Assembly (NCBI RefSeq): GCF_030817075.1
Contig: NZ_JAUSYU010000001.1
Location: 868,001 to 932,000, forward strand
Origin: Arthrobacter sp. V1I9
GTDB taxonomy: Bacteria; Actinomycetota; Actinomycetes; Actinomycetales; Micrococcaceae
Length of the DNA: 64,000 bases
Direction: 5' to 3'
Part shown: piece after piece, positions 24,827 to 33,899 of the stretch
Position numbering within the stretch: the stretch's first letter is position 1
How the letters are laid out: each line of letters begins with the position of its first letter
Translations under genes and position numbers: made by a program
The notes under the pieces: generated by a model
Databases searched by the model: none
What the model saw: only the letters and a program-made list of their open reading frames with translations
Told to the model about the DNA's origin: nothing

Positions 24827-26572
24827 ATGACTGATACAGCTCTAGCCGGAGCGTCCGAGGACACCGCCGCCCCGAAGCGCCCGGCCCGCCCGTCCCGACC
24901 CGCCGCGAAGCCGCACGGTCAGTGGAAAGTGGACGGCAAAACGCCCCTGAACGCCAACGAAACCTGGAAACAGGAAGACGACGGCCTTAACGTGCGCGAG
25001 CGTATCGAAACCATCTACTCCAAAGAGGGCTTCGACGCCATCCCCGGCCAGGACCTGCACGGCCGGTTCCGCTGGTGGGGCCTCTACACCCAGCGCAAGC
25101 CCGGGATCGACGGAGGCAAGACCGCAACCCTTGAGCCGCACGAGCTCGAGGACAAGTACTTTATGCTCCGTGTGAGGATCGACGGCGGCGCTCTCACCAC
25201 CGAGCAGCTGCGCGTCATCGGCCAGATCTCCGTTGACTTTGCACGGGACTCGGCCGACCTCACGGACCGCCAGAACATCCAGCTGCACTGGATCCGAGTG
25301 GAGGACATCCCCGAGATCTGGACCCGCTTGGAAGGTGTTGGCCTCTCCACCACCGAGGCCTGCGGCGACGTTCCGCGCGTCATCCTGGGTTCACCGGTAG
25401 CCGGCATCGCCAAGGACGAGATCATCGATCCCACCCCGCTCATTGAAGAGCTGGGGGAGCGGTTCATCGGCAACCCGCTGCTGTCCAACCTGCCGCGCAA
25501 GTACAAGACGGCCATCACCGGCCACCCCAGCCAGGACGTGGTCCACGAGATCAACGACTTCGCCCTGGTGGGTGTCCGACACCCGGAACTCGGCATCGGC
25601 TACGACCTCTGGGCCGGCGGCGCGTTGTCCACCAACCCGATGCTCGGCAAGCGACTGGGTGCGTTCGTCCGCCCCGAGGAAGCTGCGGACGTGTGGCTCG
25701 GCGTCACCAGCATCTTCCGCGACTACGGCTACCGCCGCATGCGCACCAAGGCCCGCCTGAAGTTCCTGATGGCAGACTGGGGGCCCGAGAAGTTCCGCCA
25801 GATCCTCGAGGACGAATACCTGGGCTACAAGCTGGCCGACGGTCCGGCCGCGCCCAAGCCCACGTCCCCCGGTGACCACATCGGCGTGCACGAGCAGAAG
25901 GACGGCAAGTTCTTCATCGGCGCCACCCCGCTGGCCGGCCGGCTGTCCGGCGCCGGGCTGGTCAAGCTCGCGGACACCCTCGAGGCCCGCGGCTCCTACC
26001 GCCTGCGCACCACCCCGCACCAGAAGCTTGTGGTCCTGGACGTCGAAAAGGAGCACGTGGAGCCCCTGGTGGCCGAGCTGGACGCGCTGGGCCTGTCCGC
26101 CCGACCGTCCGTGTTCCGCCGAGGCACCATCGCCTGCACCGGCATCGAATACTGCAAGCTCGCCATCGTGGAGACCAAGCACACCGCTGCGACCGCCGTT
26201 GCTGAGCTGGAACGCCGGCTGGGCGACCTCGCCGCCTCCGGTGAACTGCCGCACGCGCTGTCCCTGCACATCAACGGCTGCCCCAACTCCTGCGCCCGCA
26301 TCCAGACCGCGGACATCGGCCTCAAGGGGATGATGCTTCCCACGCCCGACGGCGACCCCTCCCCGGGTTTCCAGGTCCACTTGGGCGGCGGCCTGGCTTC
26401 CAACGAACGCGAGGAAGCAGGCCTGGGACGCACCGTCCGCGGCCTCAAGGTCTACGTTGATGACCTGCCCGACTACGTGGAGCGCGTAGTCCGCACCTTC
26501 GTAGCCCAGCGCGCCGAAGGCCAGACCTTCGCCGAGTGGGCCCACGCAGCAGACGAGGAGGCACTCCAGTGA
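24827..26572 (+). CDS. sir: Ferredoxin-dependent sulfite reductase
   Basis: A 581-residue siroheme/[4Fe-4S] reductase turning sulfite into sulfide. The cluster and siroheme cysteines lie in GTIACTGIEYCKLAIVETK and INGCPNSCARIQ. Tyr87 (RWWGLYTQR) and Cys179 (TTEACGDVP) are 92 residues apart, exactly as in the cross-linked Tyr69-Cys161 pair of M. tuberculosis SirA, which separates sulfite from nitrite reductases in this group. Arginine-rich siroheme contacts such as DRQNIQLHW are kept. It begins the sir-cysH-cysD-cysN operon, in which each gene overlaps the next, and has a leaderless-type promoter. Electrons likely come from ferredoxin via FprA. Confidence 0.93.
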   Translation: MTDTALAGASEDTAAPKRPARPSRPAAKPHGQWKVDGKTPLNANETWKQEDDGLNVRERIETIYSKEGFDAIPGQDLHGRFRWWGLYTQRKPGIDGGKTATLEPHELEDKYFMLRVRIDGGALTTEQLRVIGQISVDFARDSADLTDRQNIQLHWIRVEDIPEIWTRLEGVGLSTTEACGDVPRVILGSPVAGIAKDEIIDPTPLIEELGERFIGNPLLSNLPRKYKTAITGHPSQDVVHEINDFALVGVRHPELGIGYDLWAGGALSTNPMLGKRLGAFVRPEEAADVWLGVTSIFRDYGYRRMRTKARLKFLMADWGPEKFRQILEDEYLGYKLADGPAAPKPTSPGDHIGVHEQKDGKFFIGATPLAGRLSGAGLVKLADTLEARGSYRLRTTPHQKLVVLDVEKEHVEPLVAELDALGLSARPSVFRRGTIACTGIEYCKLAIVETKHTAATAVAELERRLGDLAASGELPHALSLHINGCPNSCARIQTADIGLKGMMLPTPDGDPSPGFQVHLGGGLASNEREEAGLGRTVRGLKVYVDDLPDYVERVVRTFVAQRAEGQTFAEWAHAADEEALQ

Positions 26573-27360
26573 GTAAGCACGCACTTGGTGTTGATCCGGT
26601 TGTTGCACCGGCTGAGGCTTCGGCAACGGTTGAGGAGACTGTGGCCTCCGCTGCTCCCGCCCTCCGCAGCAAGGACGAGCTGAAGGCCCTGGCCGAGGCC
26701 GGCGCTGCCGAGCTCGGCTGGGACGCCCCGGCCCGCGACGTGATCGCTTGGGTGGAGCGGAACTTCGATCTGCCCGCGGTCGCCGTCGCCTGCTCCATGG
26801 CCGACGCCGTCCTGCCCGCCCTGGTGGCGGACCAGCTGCCCGGCGTCGACGTCCTGTTCCTTGAAACCGGCTACCACTTCCCGGAAACCTACGCCACGCG
26901 CGACGAGGTGGCGGCAAACCTCCGGGTCAACGTGGTGGACGTGCTTCCCGAAAACACCGTGGAGCAGCAGGACCGGCTCCTGGGCAAGGACCTCTTCGCC
27001 CGCGACGCTGCCCAGTGCTGCGCGCTCCGCAAGGTGGCCCCGCTGCGCCGCACCCTGTCCGGCTACGAGCTTTGGTTCACCGGCGTCCGCCGCGACGAAG
27101 CCCCCACCCGCACCAACACGCCGCTGGTCACCTGGGACGAGGCCAACGGCCTGGTCAAGGTAAACCCGATGGCCGCGTGGACCTTCGACCAGCTGGTCCA
27201 GTACTCGGACGACAACCTCCTGCCCGTCAACCCGCTGCTTTCCCAGGGTTACCCCTCCATTGGCTGCCAGCCCTGCACCCGGAAGGTGGCGCCGGGCGAT
27301 GACCCCCGCGCCGGCCGCTGGGCGGGCTCCGACAAGACAGAATGCGGACTACACGTATGA
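26569..27360 (+). CDS. cysH: Phosphoadenylyl/adenylyl-sulfate reductase
   Basis: A 263-residue thioredoxin-dependent reductase producing sulfite. The substrate P-loop region reads AVACSMADAVLPAL, followed by FLETGYHFPETYATRDEV. Two cysteine pairs, QCCALRKV and GCQPCTRKV, would bind a [4Fe-4S] cluster, which indicates the APS-reducing type typical of most bacteria with this operon. The catalytic cysteine is in ECGLHV at the C terminus. The GTG at 26569 overlaps the sir stop by GTGA and has GAGGAGG 7 bases upstream. CysD starts before this gene ends. No APS kinase gene is seen, which supports APS as substrate. Confidence 0.93.
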   Translation: MSKHALGVDPVVAPAEASATVEETVASAAPALRSKDELKALAEAGAAELGWDAPARDVIAWVERNFDLPAVAVACSMADAVLPALVADQLPGVDVLFLETGYHFPETYATRDEVAANLRVNVVDVLPENTVEQQDRLLGKDLFARDAAQCCALRKVAPLRRTLSGYELWFTGVRRDEAPTRTNTPLVTWDEANGLVKVNPMAAWTFDQLVQYSDDNLLPVNPLLSQGYPSIGCQPCTRKVAPGDDPRAGRWAGSDKTECGLHV

Positions 27361-28304
27361 GCACTTTCCTAACCGAGGAGACTACCCAGGTGACTGACTC
27401 CGCCGTCTCCACCCGACTGAGCAGCTTGGACACCCTCGAGTCCGAGGCCATCCACATCATCCGTGAGGTAGTCGCCGAGTTCGAGAAGCCCGCGCTGCTG
27501 TTCTCGGGCGGCAAGGACTCCGTGGTGATGCTGCACCTGGCCACCAAGGCGTTCTGGCCAGGCAAGGTCCCGTTCCCTGTGCTGCATGTGGACACCGGCC
27601 ACAACTTCCCCGAGGTCATCGACTTCCGCGACCGCACCGTCGAGCGGCTGGGACTGAAGCTCGTCGTCGGCTCCGTGCAGGAATTCATCGACCGCGGCGA
27701 GCTGGCCGAGCGTGCCGACGGCACCCGCAACCCGCTGCAGACCGTCCCGCTGCTGGACGCCATCCAGCAGAACAAGTTCGACGCCGTCTTCGGCGGCGGC
27801 CGCCGGGACGAGGACAAGGCCCGCGCCAAGGAGCGCATCCTGAGCCTGCGCGATGAGTTCGGCCAGTGGGACCCGCGCAACCAGCGCCCCGAGCTGTGGA
27901 ACCTGTACAACGGCCGCCACACCGTGGGCCAGCATGTCCGCGCGTTCCCCATCAGCAACTGGACCGAGCTGGACATCTGGCGCTACATCGAGCGCGAGAA
28001 CATCGAGCTCCCCGGCCTGTACTACGCCCACGAGCGCGAGGTCTTTGCCCGCGACGGCATGTGGCGCGCAGTCGGTGAGGTATCCCAGCCGCTGCCTTCC
28101 GAGGAAGTCATCACCAAGACCGTCCGCTACCGCACCGTGGGCGACATGTCCTGCACAGGGGCCGTCGAGTCCGACGCGTACACCGTGGCTGACGTTGTTG
28201 TTGAAGTCGCTGCCTCCACCCTGACCGAACGTGGCGCCACCCGTGCAGATGACCGCATCTCCGAGGCCGCCATGGAAGACCGCAAGAAGGACGGGTATTT
28301 CTAA
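27357..28304 (+). CDS. cysD: Sulfate adenylyltransferase subunit 2
   Basis: A 315-residue ATP-pyrophosphatase that activates sulfate to APS together with CysN. The PP-loop is LLFSGGKDSVVMLHL near residue 45, and HVDTGHNFPEVIDFRD, FGGGRRDEDKARAKERI and WTELDIWRYIERE are family blocks. The C terminus RISEAAMEDRKKDGYF is diagnostic. Its ATG overlaps the cysH stop by 4 bases (ATGA). The last base of its stop is the first base of cysN in TAATG, so translation is coupled along the whole operon. Confidence 0.96.
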   Translation: MSTFLTEETTQVTDSAVSTRLSSLDTLESEAIHIIREVVAEFEKPALLFSGGKDSVVMLHLATKAFWPGKVPFPVLHVDTGHNFPEVIDFRDRTVERLGLKLVVGSVQEFIDRGELAERADGTRNPLQTVPLLDAIQQNKFDAVFGGGRRDEDKARAKERILSLRDEFGQWDPRNQRPELWNLYNGRHTVGQHVRAFPISNWTELDIWRYIERENIELPGLYYAHEREVFARDGMWRAVGEVSQPLPSEEVITKTVRYRTVGDMSCTGAVESDAYTVADVVVEVAASTLTERGATRADDRISEAAMEDRKKDGYF

Positions 28305-29710
28305 TGAGCACCGAAGCGCTTCTCCCGGCGGACCTGGAAACAGCCCTGCCCACAACGCTCTTCCGGTTCGCCACCGCAGGATCGGTCGACGACGGCAAGT
28401 CCACTCTGGTGGGCCGCCTCCTTCACGATTCCAAGGCCATCCTGGCCGACACGCTCGACGCCGTTGCACGCACCTCCGCGGACCGTGGCTTCGGCGGAGC
28501 GGCGGGCGGCATCGACCTGGCCCTGCTGACCGACGGCCTGCGTGCCGAGCGCGAACAGGGCATCACCATCGACGTCGCCTACCGCTACTTCGCCACCGAC
28601 CGCCGCAGCTTCATCCTGGCCGACTGCCCCGGGCACGTGCAGTACACCAAGAACACGGTGACCGGCGCGTCCACGGCGGATGCCGTCGTCGTACTCATTG
28701 ACGCCCGCAAGGGTGTGCTGGAGCAGACCCGCCGGCACCTGTCCGTGCTGCAGCTGCTGCGCGTGGCGCACGTGATTGTGGCCGTGAACAAGATTGATTT
28801 GGTGGATTTCAGCGAGTCCGTGTTCCGCGAGATTGAAGCGGACGTGCAGCAGGTTGGGCGCGAGCTCGGGCTGGGTTCGGACGGCATTACCGACCTGCTG
28901 GTGGTGCCCGTGTCCGCGCTCGACGGCGACAACGTGGTGGACCGCTCCGAGCGGACGCCCTGGTACACCGGCCCTGCACTGCTCGAGGTCCTCGAAACCC
29001 TTCCGGCCGCCGACGAGCTGGAAAGCCACCTGGAGAGCTTCCGCTTCCCGGTGCAGCTGGTCATCCGGCCCCAGGGCGCCCTGGCTCCGGACGCCGTGGC
29101 CGCCGGCCTGGATGTGGAGGCCTACCGTGACTACCGCGCGTACGCCGGCCAGATCACTGAGGGCTCGGTCAAGGTGGGGGACAAGGTCTCCGTCCTGACC
29201 CCCGGCCAGGACCCCCGCACCACCACCGTGGTGGGCATCGACTTCGCCGGCGCCTCGCTGGAGGAAGCTGCCGCCCCGCAGTCCGTGGCCCTTCGCCTGG
29301 CTGAGGAATTCGACGTCGCCCGCGGTGACACCATCGCCGCGGCCGGCACCGTCCGCGAAGCGTCGGCAGACCTGTACGCGTCACTGTGCTGGCTGTCCCC
29401 GAAGCCGCTCCGCGAGGGCGCCAAGGTGCTGGTGAAGCACGGCACCCGCACGGTGCAGGCCCTGGTCCGCAACGTTGGCGGCAAACTTGACTTGGCCACC
29501 TTCAAGCTGGAGCCGGCGTCCACCCTGGAATTGAACGACATCGGCCACGCGCAGCTCCGGCTCGCCGCGCCGCTGCCGCTGGAAAACTACCTGCACCACC
29601 GCCGCACCGGTGCCTTCCTGGTGATCGACCCCCTGGACGGCAACACGCTGGCCGCCGGCCTGGTGAAGGACCACCCGGGCGACCACGAGGACGAGCGCTA
29701 CTCGATCTAG
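28304..29710 (+). CDS. cysN: Sulfate adenylyltransferase subunit 1 (GTPase)
   Basis: A 468-residue EF-Tu-like GTPase whose hydrolysis drives APS formation by CysD. G1 is AGSVDDGKSTL, switch I has EQGITIDVAYRYF, G3 is ADCPGHVQY, and G4 is AVNKIDLVD. Beta-barrel domains follow from about residue 240. It ends at the normal C terminus without a fused CysC (APS kinase) domain. It closes the sulfate operon, and a nested dyad lies 22 bases after the stop. Confidence 0.95.
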   Translation: MSTEALLPADLETALPTTLFRFATAGSVDDGKSTLVGRLLHDSKAILADTLDAVARTSADRGFGGAAGGIDLALLTDGLRAEREQGITIDVAYRYFATDRRSFILADCPGHVQYTKNTVTGASTADAVVVLIDARKGVLEQTRRHLSVLQLLRVAHVIVAVNKIDLVDFSESVFREIEADVQQVGRELGLGSDGITDLLVVPVSALDGDNVVDRSERTPWYTGPALLEVLETLPAADELESHLESFRFPVQLVIRPQGALAPDAVAAGLDVEAYRDYRAYAGQITEGSVKVGDKVSVLTPGQDPRTTTVVGIDFAGASLEEAAAPQSVALRLAEEFDVARGDTIAAAGTVREASADLYASLCWLSPKPLREGAKVLVKHGTRTVQALVRNVGGKLDLATFKLEPASTLELNDIGHAQLRLAAPLPLENYLHHRRTGAFLVIDPLDGNTLAAGLVKDHPGDHEDERYSI

Positions 29711-29732
29711 TACCGCCTGAATCTAGTTCTTC

Positions 29733-29800
29733 CCGATTCGACGGTTCCCCGCGGGTTCGACGTTTCCCAACGTCGATCCTGCAGGGAATCGTCGAATCGG
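29733..29800 (+). terminator. Nested dyad after cysN
   Basis: An outer 17-base stem (CCGATTCGACGGTTCCC at 29733-29749 with 29784-29800, two mismatches) encloses a perfect inner hairpin, TCGACGTT-TCCC-AACGTCGA (29757-29776). It ends the sulfate operon. It lacks a strong T-run and could also be a protein site or a cruciform. Confidence 0.55.
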
Positions 29801-29854
29801 CTGTTTAAGTGAGAGATTTACGTTAGTGCGCACCGGCGAAGTGGGAGGCCAGGC

Positions 29855-31021
29855 ATGGAGACCATCAACAGCAAGCTGCTCAACTGGGCTTCGATCCTGG
29901 ACCCCCTAACGCGGGAACAGGCCGTGATGACTGCCGAGCTGCCGTTCATCTATCCGCACCTGGCGCTGATGCCTGACGCGCACCTGGGCAAGGGCGCCAC
30001 CGTGGGCTCGGTCATTCCCACATTGCGCGCAATCATTCCCGCGGCCGTGGGCGTGGACATCGGCTGCGGCATGATTGCCGTGCGGACCCAGTACTCGCTG
30101 ACGGACCTGCCGAAGGACCGGCGGCGGCTCCGCGAGGACATCGAGCGTGTGGTTCCGCTGTCCGCCGGGCACAACAATAAAAAAGTGTTGCCCACGGCGG
30201 AGCCCCGGATCGCGGAGCTGAAGCAACTCGCGGCGAAGGCCGGTTTCAACCCGGCCCAGTACGTGGCAAAGTGGGAGCTGCAGCTGGGGTCCCTGGGCTC
30301 GGGCAACCACTTCATCGAGGTCTGCGCGGACGAAAACGACGACGTCTGGCTGTTCCTGCACTCCGGCTCACGCGGCGTGGGCAACAAGATCGCCCAGCAC
30401 CACATCGGCGTCGCCCAGCACGTGTCCCGGAAGCACCAGATCCGCCTGCCGCACCCGGACCTCGCCTACCTGGACGAGGGGACGCCGCAGTTCGACCGGT
30501 ACATCGCTGAGCTGCGCTGGGCCCAGCACTTCGCGCTGCTGAACCGCGAGGAAATGATGGACCGCGTCAGCACACAGTTCGGCCATTGGGTGGGCGGTCC
30601 GGTGCACGAACGGGAGCGCATCAACTGTCACCACAACTTCACCCAGCAGGAGACGCATTACGGCAAATCCTTGTGGGTGTCGCGGAAGGGCGCCATCAAA
30701 GCCGCGCCGGGCGATCCCGGACTGATCCCCGGTTCCATGGGAACGGCGTCGTACGTGGTGGAAGGACGGGGCAACCGCGAATCCCTGAACTCCTCGCCGC
30801 ACGGTGCAGGCAGGGAGTACTCCCGCAACGCCGCCCGCAGAACGTTCTCGCTGGAGGAGCTTAAGAAGGCCATGCGGGGCATCGAGTTCCGGGCCTCGGA
30901 GGCATTCATCGACGAAATCCCGGCAGCCTACAAATCGATTGACCAAGTGATGCAGGACGCCGCCGACCTCGTCACGGTCCGGCACAAGCTTCGGCAGCTG
31001 ATCAACGTCAAGGGCAACTGA
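29855..31021 (+). CDS. rtcB: RtcB-family RNA ligase
   Basis: A 388-residue Mn/GTP-dependent ligase joining 2',3'-cyclic phosphate (or 3'-phosphate) and 5'-OH RNA ends. Metal ligands are in MPDAHLGKGATVG, AVGVDIGCGMIAV, GSLGSGNHFIEV and HSGSRGVGNKIA. The guanylated histidine is in SSPHGAGREYSR near residue 310. It is at the short end of the family, like other bacterial stand-alone forms. GGGAGG stands 10 bases before the ATG. No archease, RtcA or RtcR gene is beside it; neighbours are the sulfate operon and a convergent phosphodiesterase. Its likely job is RNA repair. Confidence 0.93.
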   Translation: METINSKLLNWASILDPLTREQAVMTAELPFIYPHLALMPDAHLGKGATVGSVIPTLRAIIPAAVGVDIGCGMIAVRTQYSLTDLPKDRRRLREDIERVVPLSAGHNNKKVLPTAEPRIAELKQLAAKAGFNPAQYVAKWELQLGSLGSGNHFIEVCADENDDVWLFLHSGSRGVGNKIAQHHIGVAQHVSRKHQIRLPHPDLAYLDEGTPQFDRYIAELRWAQHFALLNREEMMDRVSTQFGHWVGGPVHERERINCHHNFTQQETHYGKSLWVSRKGAIKAAPGDPGLIPGSMGTASYVVEGRGNRESLNSSPHGAGREYSRNAARRTFSLEELKKAMRGIEFRASEAFIDEIPAAYKSIDQVMQDAADLVTVRHKLRQLINVKGN

Positions 31022-31033
31022 GGGGCTGGCGCT

Positions 31034-31873
31034 TCAGGACGCGCCGGCCGCCTGGGCTGCGGCGCGCGTGCGTGCATCCTTGAGCAACGCCTTGGCCTGG
31101 CCGGGGTCGTCGGCCGTGCCGCCGTCGGCATTCAACTCCAGTGCCCGGTCCAGGTCTTCGCGGCTCTTCAGGGGCCAGACGTGGACCTCGATGCCGGCTG
31201 CCTGCAGCTGTTCCACGTGCACCGGAGTGAGATGCTCAAACCCCGTGTAAAGCGTGCCCGCGCCCGTGACAATAAGGACATCCTCAAGTTCTTCCTGCTG
31301 CCGGCGAGTAGCTGCAAAGGCGCGGACAATGAATCCGCGGGGAACGGCCGGCAGGTGCAGTGCGAGGAGGAACAGTGCTTCCGGGAGGAAACTCGAAAAC
31401 TTGATGCGGCCGATGTGGGCCGGATTCTGCGCGAGCAGTTCGGCCAGGGCCGGCACCGTGGACGGGTCCTTGATCTCCACCTGGAGCGTGACGTTCGTGA
31501 GCTCGAGGACTTCGGCGAAGGTCAGAACCGGCTGTCCCGACGCCAGCGGAACCTCGTGCACCTGGGCAAGTGTCAGCTCGGCGACAGGCATGCCCGCATT
31601 CAACCCTCCCGCTGCCAGCCGCTCAAGGGTTGGATCGTGAAGGACGATAGGGACGCCGTCGGCAGTGACGCGCACGTCAAGTTCAATTTCGTCAACACCT
31701 GCGGCCTCGGCCAGGAGAAACGACACCGCGCTGTTCTCGGGTGCCAGGGCCATGGCTCCCCGATGGCCGACGACCGCAAAGCCGGCATTACACGGGCGGG
31801 GCCGGGCGTAGTGGTTCGGAGAGTCAGTGGGCAACTGCAGAACAGGAAACACCTGGTTGTTGGTCACAACCAA
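31034..31873 (-). CDS. Glycerophosphodiester phosphodiesterase
   Basis: A 279-residue GDPD-family TIM-barrel enzyme that splits glycerophosphodiesters into alcohol and glycerol-3-phosphate. Catalytic and metal residues lie in VGHRGAMALAPENS (His and Glu), EIELDVRVTADGVPIVLHDPTLER, and LQVEIKD. The barrel closes with GTADDPGQAKALL. There is no signal peptide, so it acts in the cytoplasm. The N-terminal 30 residues before the barrel are unlike the family and may mean a slightly later start. It converges on rtcB with 12 bases between. Confidence 0.9.
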   Translation of the reverse strand: MVVTNNQVFPVLQLPTDSPNHYARPRPCNAGFAVVGHRGAMALAPENSAVSFLLAEAAGVDEIELDVRVTADGVPIVLHDPTLERLAAGGLNAGMPVAELTLAQVHEVPLASGQPVLTFAEVLELTNVTLQVEIKDPSTVPALAELLAQNPAHIGRIKFSSFLPEALFLLALHLPAVPRGFIVRAFAATRRQQEELEDVLIVTGAGTLYTGFEHLTPVHVEQLQAAGIEVHVWPLKSREDLDRALELNADGGTADDPGQAKALLKDARTRAAAQAAGAS

Positions 31874-31980
31874 AACCTAGGGAGGCAAGGTCAACCGGCA
31901 GGTGGAGCGACCTTAACGGGGGGAAAACATCCGGTCAAAAGCCCGGGCGCTTGAGGGACACACAAGGTGGCACGGGATCG

Positions 31981-32391
31981 TCAGCTCGGGTCGGGCTTCT
32001 GCTTAAGGGCTGCCCGCAGGAGATAGGTAGTCTGCCGGCTGCACTGTGTGAGCCGCCGAAGATGGACCGCCGCCAGCTGGGGCAGTGCAACGGCCGGGTC
32101 GGTGTCGCGGGTGTCGTTGCGGATGGCCTGCTCAAGGTTTAGCGCCATCCCCGCCAGCCGCTCCGCCCCGACCATCTGGCTTGAGGTTTTGAGGCTGAGC
32201 ACTGCTTCCATGGCTCCCTTAAGGTCCCCGGTGGTCAGTGTTTGCCGCAGCCGCTCGGTCCGCTGGGGCAGGTGCGCGATGAAGTTCTGCACGAAGACCT
32301 TCCAGACTCCTTCATCGTCGTCCAACTCCTCGCGCAACCTCACCAGCACGGCAGGATCCAGGAGGGGTGCGAAGCCATCGCCCTCGCTCAC
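31981..32391 (-). CDS. Hpt-domain-like protein lacking the phospho-accepting histidine
   Basis: A 136-residue helical protein. The stretch LVRLREELDDDEGVWKVFVQ, then ERLRQTLTTGDLKGAMEAVL, then SLKTSSQMVGAERLAGMA follows the histidine phosphotransfer (Hpt) pattern. In active Hpt domains this region reads H-x-L-K-G-S-S; here the histidine position is leucine and the glycine is threonine. It therefore cannot accept phosphate at the usual place, so it may bind response regulators without phosphotransfer. I use the GTG at 32391, preceded by GGGG; longer in-frame readings begin with non-homologous sequence. No kinase or regulator gene is nearby. Confidence 0.6.
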   Translation of the reverse strand: MSEGDGFAPLLDPAVLVRLREELDDDEGVWKVFVQNFIAHLPQRTERLRQTLTTGDLKGAMEAVLSLKTSSQMVGAERLAGMALNLEQAIRNDTRDTDPAVALPQLAAVHLRRLTQCSRQTTYLLRAALKQKPDPS

Positions 32392-32666
32392 GGTGGCCCC
32401 CCATGGGCAGCACCCGTGCCGGGACTCCGCCAACCATGCAACCGTCGCCTGCAAAACCCGATACCCATGACGCACCCCTGAAGGTCGTAAACCGATGAGC
32501 CTCCCAGCAGGACTTTCTATGGACGCTACGGGGCGGCCGTTGCGGAGGCACGAGTAGTGAGTACTCGATTCTCTTAGGACGGGGAATCGGCAGTTCCAAG
32601 TGGCTGGCCCACCGTCGCCGGAATATGACGATAAATGAACTCGCGTGACCCCCCGTTTCCGCTTCA
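32392..32666. other. Divergent intergenic region between Hpt-like and sulfonate ABC genes
   Basis: No gene is supported here. A hairpin CGAGTA/TACTCG (32551-32567) is visible. The region carries promoters for both divergent genes. No known riboswitch was recognised. Confidence 0.45.
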
Positions 32667-32695
32667 TTGAACGGCTTTGGGCCACTCCCTATGGT
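32667..32695 (+). promoter_or_regulatory. Leaderless-type promoter of the sulfonate-type ABC operon
   Basis: TTGAAC (32667-32672), a 17-base spacer and TATGGT (32690-32695) stand six bases before the ATG at 32702. This is the same -10-to-ATG distance as in sir and cysG. No good Shine-Dalgarno is present, only GGTGA. Confidence 0.55.
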
Positions 32696-32701
32696 GAAAC
32701 A

Positions 32702-33862
32702 ATGACTAGTTCCAAGCCCGGGATGACCCGCATCGTGGCAGGCGAAAGCGCGGTTCCCAAGCGCAAGCGTGCCATCGAGGCTGCCCTGGCTGTTGGCCTG
32801 GTCCTGCTGATCGTGGTGGGCGCGGTGGTGGCATCGACTGTTTCGCGTAACACCGAGGCGCTGGCTGTTGGACCCACGCCCGCTGCGGAACTGAAGCTCG
32901 GTTACTTCGGCAACGTCACGCACGCGGCCGCGCTGGTGGGCATCAAGGAAGGCTTCCTAGCCGAGGCCCTGGGCAGTACCGCCCTCAGCACCGAAACGTT
33001 CAACGCCGGGCCAGCGGCCATCGAGGCCTTGAATGCAGGCGCTATCGATGCCGCCTACATCGGCCCCAACCCGGCCATCAACTCCTTCGTGAAGAGCCAG
33101 GGCGAATCCGTCAGGATCGTGGCTGGCGCTGCTGCCGGCGGCGCCCAGCTGGTGGTCAAGCCCGAAATCAACTCTGCCGCAGACCTCAAGGGCAGGATTC
33201 TCGCCTCCCCGCAGCTTGGCGGCACCCAGGACGTTGCCCTTCGCGCCTGGCTTTCGGACCAGGGGTACAAAACCAACGTTGACGGCAGCGGCGACGTTGC
33301 CATCAATCCCACCGAAAACGCGCAGACGCTGAAGCTGTTCCAGGACGGAAAGCTCGACGGCGCGTGGCTGCCTGAGCCGTGGGCGTCCAGGCTGGTGCTC
33401 CAGGCCGGAGCGAAAGTGCTGGTGGATGAAAAGGACCTGTGGGACGGCAGCAGCACCGGTAAACCGGGCGAGTTCCCCACCACCGTCCTGATTGTGAACC
33501 AAAAATTCGCGGCCGACCACCCGGACACCGTGAAGGCGCTCCTGGCCGGCCATGTGAAGTCGGTCGCGTGGCTGAACGAAGCGCCTGCCGCACAGAAGGC
33601 CTCCGTCATCAACTCGGCCCTGCGGGAATCAGCCGGCGCAGCCCTGGCCGACGACGTGCTCGCACGGTCCCTGGCCAACATCACCTTCACCCTTGACCCG
33701 CTGGCCGGAAGCTACCCGCGGCTGCTGCAGGACGGAGTGGAGGCCGGCACCACCAAGCAGGCCGACATCAACGGACTCTTTGATCTTCGTCCGCTCAACG
33801 ACGTCATCGCCACCGGCGGCGGCGCCAAACCTGTTTCAGCCGCCGGCCTCGGCCAGGACTGA
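32702..33862 (+). CDS. ABC transporter substrate-binding protein (aliphatic sulfonate/nitrate type)
   Basis: A 386-residue SsuA/TauA/NrtA-like binding protein. A single N-terminal membrane anchor, AIEAALAVGLVLLIVVGAVVAST, serves as signal-anchor; no lipobox cysteine is seen. The mature domain reads LKLGYFGNVTHAAALVGIKEGFLAE, FNAGPAAIEALNAGAIDAAYIGPNPAIN and DGAWLPEPWASRLVL. The ligand could be a sulfonate, taurine, nitrate or similar anion. Position between the sulfate operon and cysG, plus a leaderless-type promoter like theirs, favours a sulfur source. It begins a three-gene operon with ATPase and permease genes. Confidence 0.85.
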   Translation: MTSSKPGMTRIVAGESAVPKRKRAIEAALAVGLVLLIVVGAVVASTVSRNTEALAVGPTPAAELKLGYFGNVTHAAALVGIKEGFLAEALGSTALSTETFNAGPAAIEALNAGAIDAAYIGPNPAINSFVKSQGESVRIVAGAAAGGAQLVVKPEINSAADLKGRILASPQLGGTQDVALRAWLSDQGYKTNVDGSGDVAINPTENAQTLKLFQDGKLDGAWLPEPWASRLVLQAGAKVLVDEKDLWDGSSTGKPGEFPTTVLIVNQKFAADHPDTVKALLAGHVKSVAWLNEAPAAQKASVINSALRESAGAALADDVLARSLANITFTLDPLAGSYPRLLQDGVEAGTTKQADINGLFDLRPLNDVIATGGGAKPVSAAGLGQD

Positions 33863-33899
33863 CTCCCTTTTCTTTCACCACCTACCTAAGGACGGCACC

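Noticed and set aside
25391..26917. A 508-codon minus-strand frame opposite sir
   Set aside because: Antisense shadow with no domain; sir is intact on the plus strand.
32392..32666. Riboswitch on the minus strand before the Hpt-like gene
   Set aside because: I compared the stretch with the c-di-GMP-I core and found no match; no other conserved core was recognised.
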